Shown here: positions 11,301-23,895 of the stretch, piece after piece | How the letters are laid out: every line of letters starts with the position of its first letter | How positions within the stretch are numbered: position 1 is the stretch's first letter | Assembly (NCBI GenBank): GCA_008694505.1 | Contig: VZDJ01004378.1 | Coordinates: 16,175,645 to 16,239,644, forward strand | DNA length: 64,000 nucleotides | Direction: 5' to 3' | Source: Cyanoderma ruficeps | Taxonomy: Eukaryota > Chordata > Aves > Passeriformes > Timaliidae | Notes under the pieces: model-generated | Seen by the model: the letters and a program-made list of their open reading frames with translations, nothing else | Database searches by the model: none | What the model was told of the DNA's origin: nothing | Program-made: the position numbers and the translations under genes

Positions 11301-14300
11301 TGAACAAAACGTTTGTTTCATATGCATTACATACCACTGCTACTGTTTGCTTAAAATACTGGAGACATTCATTAGCTACTCCTCATGCCATACCTGTAAA
11401 TATTTAATCATAGTCCTACTTTCAAAGGTATACACAGAGAACTCAGTTTCATAAACACAGTAGTTAGAAAAAAAGCCAGAATAAATAGCTTAACTACTGC
11501 TTTCCCCATTTTTAGGATTCACCCTTCTGCAGCTTCTTTTGAAGAAGAACTCATTTCTTAAGGAACATGAACATGGTTCTTGCAACCTTCTGCTTGAAAA
11601 GAAAGAAGCAGAAATTAATAGAGGCATACAACAGTTTCAGAAAGGCACACTGAAACAGGACAGGAGGAGAGAAAGAAACAAATACTGACTTTCAAATTTT
11701 TAAAATGCAAAACATCAGAGATGACAATGAGTTTCATCCATAATGACAAAGAGAATAGGATAATTATGCCCAGAGGGCATAAAATTAGATGCTGGTTTAT
11801 ATTTTGAAGCAGTCTCTGAACTAGAATTTGGAGAATCAATTTTCTAGTGTTTTAATGCCACAACAAAAGTTGCAATGTAAATATGTCTGAAGCTGTTTGG
11901 CTCATCCTTTCTGCCTACTCCAATCAAAGCAAGCATTCTATTACCATTTCCAAGGGGACCCCTTAGAAGATACAAGGATTGTCGTGCTATCTCCAGCATG
12001 ATTGGCATAACAAAAATTTTGGTGCCAAGTGGCACCAATTAGATAATATTAGCATACTCCATTCTGATAATGAATTTGTTTAAGTTGAGGAGAAGCTCCA
12101 TCAAACTGGATCAGTCTCAGGTCAGTGACTTACCGGAAAGGACTTCATGGCAATAATAAAACACACATAAATAAGACAGTCCTTTTTGAAAGGCTGAGCT
12201 GAAGCATAAAGGCTTTTGCAGCCACGGATAATTTTCTAGGCGACAGATGTCAGCATTTAAGCTTTAACTTGTCTTTATACCCTACCCAGTGCAAAGATTA
12301 GGTTTCTCATCATGTAAAATATCTGCATTTAACTTTTTTTTCCCACAAAATTAACTATACGGTTATCAAGGTAAACTTTCGCAAGTGACATACTTATTTT
12401 CTACAGCACTTTTTCCAGTATTTGGGAAAAGCAGCAGGAAAAACGTCTTGGTATACAAGGATAAGCCACTAAGGTAGTAAATATTTAACAAGTATTTCCA
12501 TTTGAGTGGACTTGCAAACATGATGCTTTGAAACCAAAGCCTGTATAGGAAGCAAGACTCTCTAATGTATCATAAAAACAGAATGAATGGGCACCAAATA
12601 TTAACAGTTTGGGGCAGGTATTTTGTACCCTGTTAATCAGCTTGGTTCAGTGTTTAAAAGGAGAATAGTTTAGACAGATGAACACTCCTACCCTCCTGTA
12701 TCTCCCTCTGCTTCTCTGGGCAGCCCCTAAAAGTCTTCTGCTGGAGGAAGGAATGCCCCCGCCCCGGGAGACAAGTAGGAAAGGGCGCACACGATGGCAG
12801 TTGTAGAGATCTACCTGCAGGTTACTCTTGCAGACAAAACCCACAGAATTATACATGGACAATACAAAATTTAAGATTAATATAAACAGCTCTTGGAGGT
12901 AGGCTGAATAGAGGAAACAGGTTTTTTCCCACCTCCTTTAAACTCCTAAGCATAAAGGCAGAGCAAACCTCAAAGGGAAAACCCAATTGTTTCTTCTCTG
13001 GTTCTCCTTCAACTGAGGGATGTCTTTGATAATCTGCTGTCATTGTTTTTGAAGACCAGCAAAAATTAACAAAGGAACTATTCCCCTTATTTATCTTATA
13101 GAATCATCTTCCCTGACTTTCTGTTTTTTCAAGTGATTGTTCACACGTGGTAACTGCTCATGTCAAGGCTGCAATTTTCCACTCTTTGCCCTAAGCATCT
13201 TGGTGCAAGACGTGAGCTTATCAATTTGAAAATTATACAATGCCTGTAATCAACGATCTATTACACTCTGTAAGAACATATGGCCCATATATGCAGAAGC
13301 AGTGCTGTGTACAGAGCGATTATTGTGTGTGAGGAGTACCTAGCAGCACCCGAGGTACCACTGCCCCACTGGAAACCCCCCTGTCTAGCCAGATCCTGAA
13401 CACAAGTTTTGTTCTCTTCCTAAAGGCATAGGACATACTAAATATTGCACCACATATCTCTCCCATTTGACAGTTTATATACACGCAGGATAACCAGTGC
13501 ACTATCTGTAGAATGCTGCTGCAGGAGAACTGGATGGTGATAAAATACTGCTGATCTACTACTGCTATTTTTAAGATCTTGTACTTGTTATACACTGTTA
13601 AATTATCAGTTGGCTTTGATTTTAATCCATTACATTCATTTTCACAAGTCATACATTCTTGTTATTCATTGCTCACACAGAATCATAGACCATTTTTGTC
13701 TTCTGCTCCTAAATTAACGCAAGACTTGAGAGTTGGAGTTCAGCTTTTGCATCGCCTAGTTGTAAATTAAATTAACTGCTAAATATTTTTCTTTTCCCTC
13801 TTTTTTCCTTTTTTTTTTTTTGCAAGTGAACACACATTTTCAATACTTTGAAATAAATAAAGAACTTGAGTTCTTTATTGCATTTTATCATGTATGTTAT
13901 TTTGTGTTAACATCCCCAGTGGTTTTGCTTTTAGCAACATTTTCTCACATAAAAAAGTATGCTCATAAATGTGAATGCCAAAACAGGGATGAAGGTAAAA
14001 TAGAACACCAAGGACAGAGGAGGAGGCTACATTGATTTAGAGGGAGCTGTGGGACTGCTTGTGTGTACAATACAAGAATGCTGCCTCGCATATATGGAGA
14101 ATGCCGAGAAATCTTTGTGGTGCTGTTTTGAAAGGGTCACTTGTCAAGTTGAATTTCATGCAGAATGAATGCTTCAGGGGAAAAGACACTTTTTTTTCCC
14201 CTTCAATTCAGCTAAAGCCGTTTGCATACATTCTATTTTTTTTCTCGTCTTTCTAGCCTATTTGGCTTCAAGTAAGTGACTAATTAGAATATACAAATAG

Positions 14301-17300
14301 GCATTAACAAAGGCTAACTTTACCACTACCAAGGAAATACTGCTCAGGTAAAATTATGTACAAAAAAAGTCTGAATTTCCTTAATGTTTTGTGACACCAA
14401 TAATCATTCTACAAGAAAAGCTAAGCAGAGAACTATTCCAACCACATGTAAAACCCCTTCAGGGTTAAAGGAGCAGACTGAAATTTAAAAATACTAAAAG
14501 TAGAACACAGTTCTTTGGAAAGTCTGAATTAAAGGTGTTTTCATCTTCCTAAAGAAACGTAGCAAATGGCTAGAGGGAACACTACCAAGATTTTGCACCG
14601 TGTGTCTGTTTTATGCACAAAGGATATCTCAAATCAACTATGAAATACATATGAAGAAGTGGTTTAGAATATGGATATGGTTCCTACTCCTCCCTGAATA
14701 AAAATACATTATATTTCCCTAATTTTTAATTATTGAACAACAGCATATTTCCACTCTAACAACAATTAAAATGCACATACAGCACTGGAAAGAATGAATA
14801 ATTAATTTATGAATTTACAGCTGGCCAGAACAAAAATACCTAGCTAATAATATTTTCTTAGGCTGCAGACCACAGGAGCTATAGGGTGCCATCAAACAAG
14901 GTTGCAGAAGGTGCGATTTCACAGTTAGTTGACAGTGGAAGCCCTCTTTGAATATGTTGGGTGAAATTTAAGGTAAGTCACTGGAGAATCAATCATTCAA
15001 CACCTCTTTAAATGTAAGAGTTCATGCAAGAGACTTTTTGTACGTTCCCCGCTTCCCTTACTAATATGTAGTTGTGAAGAGCAGTAAAAACCTTGTTGTG
15101 TTTCATTACTGAAAACATCCACCAGTCATATATTTTGCATTTCTCTGATGATCTGATTACTGCAACAAGAAACTTCTCTAATTTGTTTAATAAACTGAAA
15201 GAGCAGTTTGAAGTAATAAAAGATGGGCAACAGGAAAGAAATCTGTAGGGAAAATTATGAAAAATCTGGAGGCAACTATGAAATTGAAGTAATGGAGAAG
15301 CACCTCAGGGAAAAAAAACACAGACATACAGAAAGTTGAGCTGTATCCTAAGTCCCATGTTTTATCCGGGTCAAGATGTAGCAGATAAATAGAAAGATTT
15401 TATTGCAGGTGAGCACTGACAAGAAGAAAATTCTGCGTAATTGTCAAGAAAAGACTACTACAGAGAAATTCCTCATTATGATCACATGAATTTACAATAA
15501 AAGACTATGTAAATATATATGCAAATTAAATCATCCATCTGGAGTCCACTGCCCCAGAGGCATAGGCCAACATAATGGCAATGAAGATTCCAGTTGTTCA
15601 GATGGATTAACCCTTCTCCTTCTCTCTCAATACCCTCCACATTTTAAGTAATTCGTGTTGTCTTTACACAATCTGAAACTACAAAGCATACAAGGTAAAA
15701 AGAACAGTAAAAAGACTTGAAAGGCAAAAAGGACAATTTCACATGTAACCTCACAGTAATGAGGCCTAAGTACATGTCCAGAGCACTGAAGGATCGAGGT
15801 TTCCATCCACCAGCTCTCAATAGCAAGGCCCATTGAACATTAGTGTGGTACTTCATCTCTCTCACGCCAAACAGCAGTTTGGGAAATGGGAGATGCTGAC
15901 ACCTCTTTATGTATGAGGTTTCACTTCCCTTCTCTTCCCATTCCAAGGGCACCGAACAGCTTCTGCTGCTCAGTTTGTAGTTTGTTTCCTAGTTCAAGTC
16001 CACCTTTTTCCATCCAGGGGAACAGAAAATGGAAAAATTACAGAAAACAAAAAAAAAAAAGAGAATATCTGCTCAATGCTGTGCTGCTGCTAAGATGTTA
16101 AGAAAGGAAATACAGACAAAAGCAAATGCACAGACTTCAAAATTGTCTGCTCTGTCCTCCATGAGAACAGCATTGCTGTGTTTGAATGTTAAGAGGCAAA
16201 CCAAAGGGGAAAAAAAATCACCTCCCAGGCTTCTGAATCTCATTTACTTCTATATGGTTTGACATTTTCTGCTGTAAATTCACTCTTACAATAACAACTT
16301 TGCCATATAAAATTGTGGGACTAAATAAAATCACTTGTTCAGTGTTGCACTCTTTTCAGGGTAATAATAAAGGCTATAACAAATAATTCTGATTTTACTT
16401 GTAAAGACTATGAGATCCTTGACCTCAGCATACATTTCAGAAGCAACAGAATAATTGAGGTTTCTTCTCTTTGAAAGTTGATAGTTTCCGACTGAAAGGT
16501 TATTGGAATTTACATTCTGTGACACTCAGCAGAGACAAAATAGCCTGATTTTTCAAATTTCTCTTTAGTGGTGCTTTGTACACCAGGACTTACTTCATTC
16601 CTCTCCTGTGGCACTCTTCATCAATGGTAAATACAAATGCTTTTCAAGCTGTTCTCGAGAAGTCATCCCTAACACATCCACTTTACAATACTAACCAACA
16701 ATCATTTTCATCCTCACACTCTGCCCTGTGCTCTTTGGTAAGATCCATACCTTCAGGCATTCCTTCTGTCTTAATACACAGGTTATAATGTGGGAATTCA
16801 CAACTCCTGGAGTTTTTGTACCATATGATGTATTTGGTCACATGAGTAAAAATCATGTGCCTATCAAGAAATACATAGCACTCCTCTTCGTTAATTAGTC
16901 ACAGAAAATGACTATACTTCTCAACGAGCAAATTCCTTATTTCCTAACACATACATGAAGTGGCAGAGCTTGTAATTAATCACCTCAAGATTCAAGAGAC
17001 CAAGATACTCGGTGACCACAGTTTTCACCAACACTAATGATGTGTTTCTGCATGAGGCCAGAATGTTTTTAGCCCCACGAAGGTGCATCACACTCTGAGG
17101 GTTGCTTGCAGCCTCTCAGAAATGGCTTATAAAAACAGCAAGATGGCATGATGATCAGAGGTGTTTGGAAAACCAAAAGATTTTAATAAAGAGAAAAACA
17201 ACAAACCATACAAAACAAAAGAGTAAAAGCCGTGCATGGTGCAGGGAGATCCCTTATACTTGCAAAGACAACCTGAAAATGCACCAAGAGTCTCTGTGCT

Positions 17301-19789
17301 GTCCTTTAAGTATGTAATAATCTGGGTGGGGTTTTTGACGTGCTGCCCAATAGAAATAGCTAAAGGTCTTGAGTTACATTTCAAGGATCCAACAGGTGCC
17401 CCTGTCCTTGCACAAGGCCAATTATGTTGAGAAAAGCATCCAAGTTTCTGGTGTTTTGCCCTATAAGTGAAACAAAGAATGAAACCCAAATCCCTTCCCA
17501 ATATGGGAACACCTGCTAGGGTGCAGGGGTGCATTGCTACACACTGACAAAACGATAAAAGAAAATACTAAGGAAGTTACACACCAGACCAGTCAAATCG
17601 TTATCAGCTAGTGTGCAAAACTGACACAGGTAAAACTTCATTATCCCCAAGAATTTCATAACTATTGCAGATATCCCAAGAAATCTTTTCACTCTTTTAG
17701 ATGCTCAGAATACATCTGTAGTTCTAAAAGATGCAAATTCTGACAGCATGTGTATTTTACAAACTGACTTGTAATTGATATTTGGATTATCCAACCATTA
17801 ACATTTTGGTGAGAAGCACTAAAGCATTTCTGTAGACATGCTCATGCATTCCCCATGGTTTTATACCATTTTGTGCAGAGTATCACATGGTATTGACTGA
17901 TAATTAAGTTTCTTTAATAAATTATTCTGCAGTTCTTCTTTATCCTTAAAAAAAATCCCCTTAGGTCTGAGTTCAGTCCCTTAAAGAAAGGTGTCTCAGG
18001 TATTTACAATTGACCATCCTAATCTCTATTCTTGGAGTAGTCTTTCCTGCAAATTACTTCATGCACTACTTATTCAGGTATAGATGACATAATGTTTGTA
18101 CTGCCATGATACAGGATGTCAATCTAGAAATCTTTTAAGAGTTTAACTTCACTCACTGTCCCACTGAGTTGAACATGATGCCTGGTGGTAGCCAGGACTA
18201 TGATAATTAGCAACTCCTGCATCAGATGCTCCCAGCTGCGCTGGTATTCCCACATCCTAACTTCAGATGCAGTCATGCCACGAGTTTTGTTTTGCTTAAG
18301 AAATACACCAAAAAAAATTAATATCACACTTACTTAAAGAAGAAAAGTTTACAAAGTGAACTTTTCTGCTGGGCCTACAGATCACATCCTGGAAGCCAAG
18401 AGTGATAGCTTGACATTCCATTTTCCAAGAAGTCCAAACAACCACAATAAATTTACAAATGTAGACATGCTGCACTGTTAAATTTCATTTCACGCTTAGT
18501 AAGCAAACATTATCAAACTCTAAGTACTGTCATCCTCTGTCTTTTTAGTTAGAAATCTTGTAGCCAATAAAGGTGTGACCTTGAAATATTCCATAGATGG
18601 ATGAAGTCACTTAATTTGCTAGTCCTTCATTACACATTTTGAAGAATTGCAAAGTTAGGTCACATTTACTCCAATTTCACTTTACAATAACTTTACAAAT
18701 TGCATTATCATTAAGAGTCATTAAAAGTGCATTAATGAACCATGTCTCTTAACTGTCATAAAAAATTCAGTTTTGAAATTAAAAATGCTGAGACAATGCA
18801 GAAGCTGATTTTTTTATATATGTAGTACTCCTAGAATTATTTTTACTGCCAAAGCATAAAAAGTAAACATATATGCTATTTTTCTGATACATTGTCCAAA
18901 CCAAAAGTTTTCTGTTTATGAAGCCAGTGAAAATACATGTCCATGTGAAAGGATGATGAACTGTCACAGAACACAGGCGTAAATTCATGAGGATTTTTCA
19001 TGTGTGCTGAGTCTACTTTGATGTTTATTTTAAGGGGAAAAGGAAAGGAAAAATTCCAATGCTGTTTTCTTAAGGGATAGCTATTGTTTTCTGATACTCC
19101 TATTACATTTGATATACTACATCAGAGTCACTATACCAAACAACCAAATGTGTACAATGATATACTTTTTAATGATTTAGTTACCTAAAAAAATCCTGTA
19201 CAAGACATAATGATTCATTACCATTTTAAATCTTATTGAATACATCAAATCACATTTTTTTCAGCCTAATTACCAAAAAAGAAGACTAATTGAATAAGAA
19301 TTGCAAAACTCTGAAAAGGACTTAGGATCTCTAATGAGTTGTAAACTACTGTAAATAAGCAAAGAAGTTGAAAAATAAGCATTTTGCATCTTTAAAGAAA
19401 AAAGGAAAAAGCGAACAGAAGTTAATTTGAAGTACTGCTTGGTTGCTTCTAAGTATGGTCTTTTTTGTTTGTTTGTTTCAAATGATTCCCTTCTGAAAGA
19501 TCCACCATCTCCACCTCACCAACACATATTCCAATAACTGATTCTCCACAGGGATAGAGCTACTTTGAAATCAGAAAGACTCTTCAAAGAATAAAATCAA
19601 GCTCCACACCACCACACCTGGAAAGAGACATAGCTTCCATCTAAATTGTACGTGGTGTGGTTTTGGATTTAAAATGCAAAATACCTTGAGCAGATTCTCT
19701 CCTGGCCACTATGTTAATTGTTTTATTTTGGTTACTCTTACTTTTAAAAACACCTTCCCTGAATACTGACATCTACTGAGGCCAGTGGG
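8320..19789. other. Non-coding DNA without a recognised gene
   Basis: AT-rich unique-looking sequence upstream of the minus-strand exon. It is either flanking DNA or the intron of a longer transcript. Low-complexity runs include 13 T at 13809-13821 and 12 A at 16049-16060. A few short frames exceed 100 codons, but they lack motifs or splice context. I saw no transposon, RNA gene or conserved coding segment. Confidence 0.5.
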
Positions 19790-19962
19790 AAAAGCTTCCA
19801 CTGTCTGAAGTCGATGCCCTATCCCTGCAAATGTTCAAGGCTGCATGAGGTTCTGAGAAACTTTATCTAGGGGATGGCATTCCTGCCCATGGTGGGGGGT
19901 TGGATTGGAATGAGATAATCTTTGAGGTCCCTTCCAATCCAAACCATTCAGTGATTTTATGA
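19790..19962 (+). mobile_element. CR1 LINE, 3' end fragment, sense orientation
   Basis: The sequence follows the CR1 3' region: GATGCCCTATCCCTG at about 19813, then TTCAAGGCTGCATGAGG, CTGCCCATGG, GGGGGTTGGATTGG, GGTCCCTTCCAATCC and a degraded GATTTTATGA tail. CR1 is the dominant avian LINE, and its copies are usually 5'-truncated, as here. Several mismatches and small deletions against the consensus as I remember it suggest an old insertion. It cannot be mobile. Confidence 0.88.
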
Positions 19963-21254
19963 CTTAGAAGGAAGGATTTTTGTCAGATTCTGATTTCAGG
20001 CTTTAGTGGTTACTTTACAACAACCAAAGGGAAATTGTAGCATGAAGGGGCAGGTGGGGAATGACCTTGTATTTTGCAGTTTGATGACATCAAGGATGTC
20101 ATCATTGGCTACTCATGAGTCCAAAAGCTAAGACATGGATGGTATCTGAGAAATCAAAGCCCGCAAGAGTTGGAGGAAAAAAATCCAACTTGCGCACCTG
20201 GCTTTAAGATATATCAGTCCTTTTACAGAGTGTATTTGCACACAGAGCTGATGTCTGATACAGTGCCCTTTTTTTTTTTTTTTTTTGCAAAATGAACATA
20301 GGAATGGAAGAATTTCTGTCACTAATTTTGAAAAAAGTCTAATTGTCTCATTGTCTGGTTCAGGAAGACTATTCTATACTCCTTAAGAGTGTGTACACCA
20401 CTTGGATTAAAATCAAGTAGATACTAATGGGAACACATGACTGATTATTGAATATTTATGTCCTTTATTTTACCTAGTATATTCAATAACCTTTTGAGGG
20501 AAAGATAAAAAATTATGAATCATGTTTAAGCTCATCAAGCAAGGGTTTAAATTCAATTTAATGAGATAGGTTCTATCTGCCAATGCAGTCAATCTTCACA
20601 GAATCTCCTCTGATGTCACTTCTAAGAGGTGAAAGCAAAAACGTGACACTGAATATTAGGCTGGAAGCATTGTTTCTGAAGACTACATTGTGTACCTATT
20701 AATATATGATAAGCTGCTTTAAAACTAGCTGCTGGACCAAAGTAAATGAGAATTTCAACTTGTAGTTCAAGTACAAGTTTAAAGCAGACATTTAAGAGAC
20801 AATCTTGAAAATGTAACTTAAAGACATTCTTCAAGTCAAAAGACAAAGTGCAAAAAAAATCAGATCCTTCCCTACTAACTCTTTGAATTTATCCTTCTCC
20901 TTATTTTTCCCCCTTCTATGTACAATATTTAGATGTCCTATGTTGGCAATATTTTTCAGCTGATTGAGTTTGGAATCTTTCGATCTCTGTGCAATGAGAA
21001 GCTAACCTAATATAATGGGCTAACGTTCCCCAAAAAAATCTGTATTTCTAAACAGAGTGAGGAGAAAAACAAAAGAAAACCAAAATACAAGCCCATTACA
21101 AAATACAAGGTGAAAAAACATTCCGTATTTCTGTGAGACATCAGCTCACGACTGAGGTAGTAGAACTGCCCTTTCACTCTGGGTAGAGCACTGCTGACTT
21201 TGAGCCAAGCTGACTTGGAGCCAACCGCTTCCAAGACCTCATTGCTGCCTTTCA
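19963..21254. other. Non-coding spacer between two CR1 fragments
   Basis: AT-rich sequence with an 18-base T run at 20269-20286. No gene or repeat family was recognised. Confidence 0.5.
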
Positions 21255-21588
21255 GGATTAAAGGGGGCCTATAAGAGAGATGCAGACAGATTTTTTTTAC
21301 CAGAGCCTGTTGCAATAGGACAACGGGCAATGGTTTTAAACTAGAAGAGGGTTGATTCAGATTAGATATTTGGAAGAAGTTTTTCACAATGCTTGTGGTG
21401 AAGCATCGGCACAGGTTGCCCAAAGAGGTGGTGGATGCCCCATCCCTAGAAACATCAAAGGTCCACTGGACAAGGCTCTGAGCAATGTTATCTAGTTGAA
21501 AATGTTCTCCCATGGTGGAGATAGGGGCAGGGTAGAGGATGGCCTTTAAGTTTCCTTTCAATCCAAATTATTCTATGATCACAGTGAT
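21255..21588 (+). mobile_element. CR1 LINE, 3' fragment of about 330 bp, sense orientation
   Basis: The match to the CR1 3' region is long and collinear: AGCCTGTTGCAATAGGACAA, TTTTAAACTAGAAGAGGG, GATTAGATATTTGGAAGAAG, GGTTGCCCAAAGAGGTGGTG, GATGCCCCATCCCTAGAAAC, then TTTCCTTTCAATCCAAATTATTCTATGAT at the 3' end. It is truncated at the 5' side and contains no usable reverse transcriptase frame. A 184-codon antisense frame (21007-21561) overlaps it and is an artefact of the repeat. Confidence 0.92.
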
Positions 21589-23780
21589 TTGCAGAATAAC
21601 AAAGGGTACCAGCACCTTGAAACAATGAAATAATGCACAGGGGTTAATCATTGGCTCATCCCTCCAGTGTCTTTCCCTTTCTCACTCATCCATACTCTTT
21701 TGCCCCTGCAATGGCAGAATGAGCTCAAAGGGCCAAATACCACAAACTCCAGGAATTACCCATGAACAGACAATTATTCACCAAATGAAAACATTTTTGA
21801 GGATTTTTCTTTACACTCTCAGCAAGTTAGTAGATAGTGAATATGCCAGCAGATAAAGGTACAGTACTTGAAACAGTAGTAAACTGGCAGCATGGAGTTG
21901 CAGGGGGTTGTTTAGAAATGGGGTTATGCTAATGTCTGTATACATTTGCTTAAAAATTTATGCCAAACAATTTTTAAATTATGCAGATAGCCTGACCGCA
22001 AGTGAAGAAATGCAATATTCAAGCCACGCGAAGACCTTCTTTCAAACTCATGTGTATTTATTTTTAACGGGCACATCAACATCCATTAAGCACAAAGAGA
22101 ATTAATTTCTTCTTCCCAGTCACAATTATGGTCAACATGAGTCAGACTCTTCCAGTAGTTTCAAAGTGGATTTAAAATAAAGGATCAGTCATCTGTGATT
22201 ATTTAAAGAGCCCATGGCACTTTCATGTAAGCCATGTGACTGCTAGACAAAATTTCAGCAACTGCTGGTAATTTCACTACATTTGTAGGAGGTAGCATTT
22301 CCTCAGTATTGCAACTGGAGATGTGGAAGCTGGGCTCATTCTAATTCTAGAGTCTCAAAGCCACTACTTGTCATCTTTGAAAACTCACAGAGATACAAGA
22401 CTAGAAAAGGTCAACTTCAGTATTAAAGCAGATGGAGGGAGCGAGAGGAAGATCCTTATATGATTTGTATTAATTTTTCACTCAAGAAAATACTGAGATT
22501 GAAAAATTAAACAGAACATTTAAACAATAAATCAACAAACAGCGCCTGGAAAAAAACAACCAGCCAGCCAACCTGGATCTCTCATGATTAAATAATGCCA
22601 AATTAGCAGCAAAACAGCAAACCATGTAGACAGACAGAGCAAAACAGATGTCATATGTGCAAACTAAACATTCTCACAAGTATGCAATATACGTCACTCT
22701 CTTAAAGAAAGTTCGCCTGTGTCAGGGTGAATAGAAAACTGACTGGAAAGCTATACTGAATCCAAACAGGAAAGAAATAATTTGGAAGATGTGGATCCAC
22801 TGCTACTCAATATTTTACTTTCTATACATTATGCATATGCAATTCTTTATGTGCAATTTCCACTTTTATCTATCTAGGTCACGAATAAATCCCAAGACAT
22901 CACCAATCTTAGACCAAATGCAAGCACTCTGGATGAGCAGATTAGAATAGAAAATAAACAGATTGAAGTAATCATCTGAAAGAAACAAGATGTCGTTCAA
23001 TAAGGAGAAATGCAAGATATTCCAATAAGCAGGAATATGCAACTATATAACCTTGGGATGAGGAACAAGTGATTAGGTAGGTATTACCCTGAAAAGCATC
23101 TGGTTACCACAATCATTCAATAGTTAAACCCAGCTCCACAATACCCACTATGGTAAACTACTCAATCATACATATATATTTAACAGCATTATAACATACA
23201 GAGTCATTTCTTTGCTCTCCTACACTGGTAAGGTCTGAACTGGATGCTTCTGCCCACATTTAAGATGTCAGAGTTTGTTTTTTTTGTTTTTTTTAAAGTG
23301 CGTATGGATTAAAGATGTGTATAATTTAATCAGAATAAGAAACAAAAGAGAAGCAGAGAGGACTGAAGTGGAAACAGAATACACAGAAACATCAAAGACC
23401 ACAGAAAAGAAAGCAATTTTATTTTCCATTTTCTACAGAGATGTCTGAAAGATTCAGGTGGAACATAAAATAAAACATTCAGCAGATAAGGGCAGTGGGA
23501 TGATCTGACAGAAAGCCCAAGAAACTCAACTAAAGCAAATGCCAAGACCTGCAGCACAGGCACCAACTGGAAAGCAAAGCAGCTCTACTGAAAAGGGCTG
23601 GGGGGTCCCAGCTGACATTGCACATCAGCCTGCAGTGTGTCCTTGTACAAAGACCAGCTCCATACTGGGCTGAACCAGTAACAGCACAGACAGCAGGTAA
23701 AATGGTGTGGTCCTTCACCACAATTCAGCACTTTTCCCATCTTTAACATTTACCATCCTTAAAGTTATTCAAAATTCAGC
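21589..23780. other. Non-coding spacer
   Basis: AT-rich sequence with T-rich low complexity at about 23277-23295. No gene or transposon was recognised. Confidence 0.5.
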
Positions 23781-23895
23781 TGAATAGGGGCCCTAAGCAA
23801 CTTGACCCAGCTTCAAAGGTGGCCCTGCCTTGAACAGCAGGCTGGACCAGGCAACCTCCATAAGTTCCTTCCTACCTAAATTCTATAATTCTTCT
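23781..23895 (+). mobile_element. CR1 LINE, short 3' end fragment, sense orientation
   Basis: The segment carries GGTGGCCCTGCCTTGAACAGCAGG, CTGGACCAGGCAACCTCCATAAG, TTCCTTCCTACCTAAATTCTATAATTCT. This is the last 100 or so bases of a CR1 copy of a subfamily different from the 21.3 kb copy (GGTGGCCCTGCC form). It is diverged and inert. Confidence 0.8.

Noticed and set aside
13680..13705. ACAGAATCATAGACCATTTT resembling an antisense CR1 tail
   Set aside because: Nothing CR1-like follows the first dozen bases, so it is likely coincidental.
21160..21180. TGAGGTAGTAG, resembling the let-7 seed region
   Set aside because: The match stops after 11 bases and no hairpin partner is visible nearby.
21007..21561. 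184-codon minus-strand open frame, the longest in the window
   Set aside because: It runs antisense across a CR1 3' fragment (21255-21588) and has no independent coding signal.
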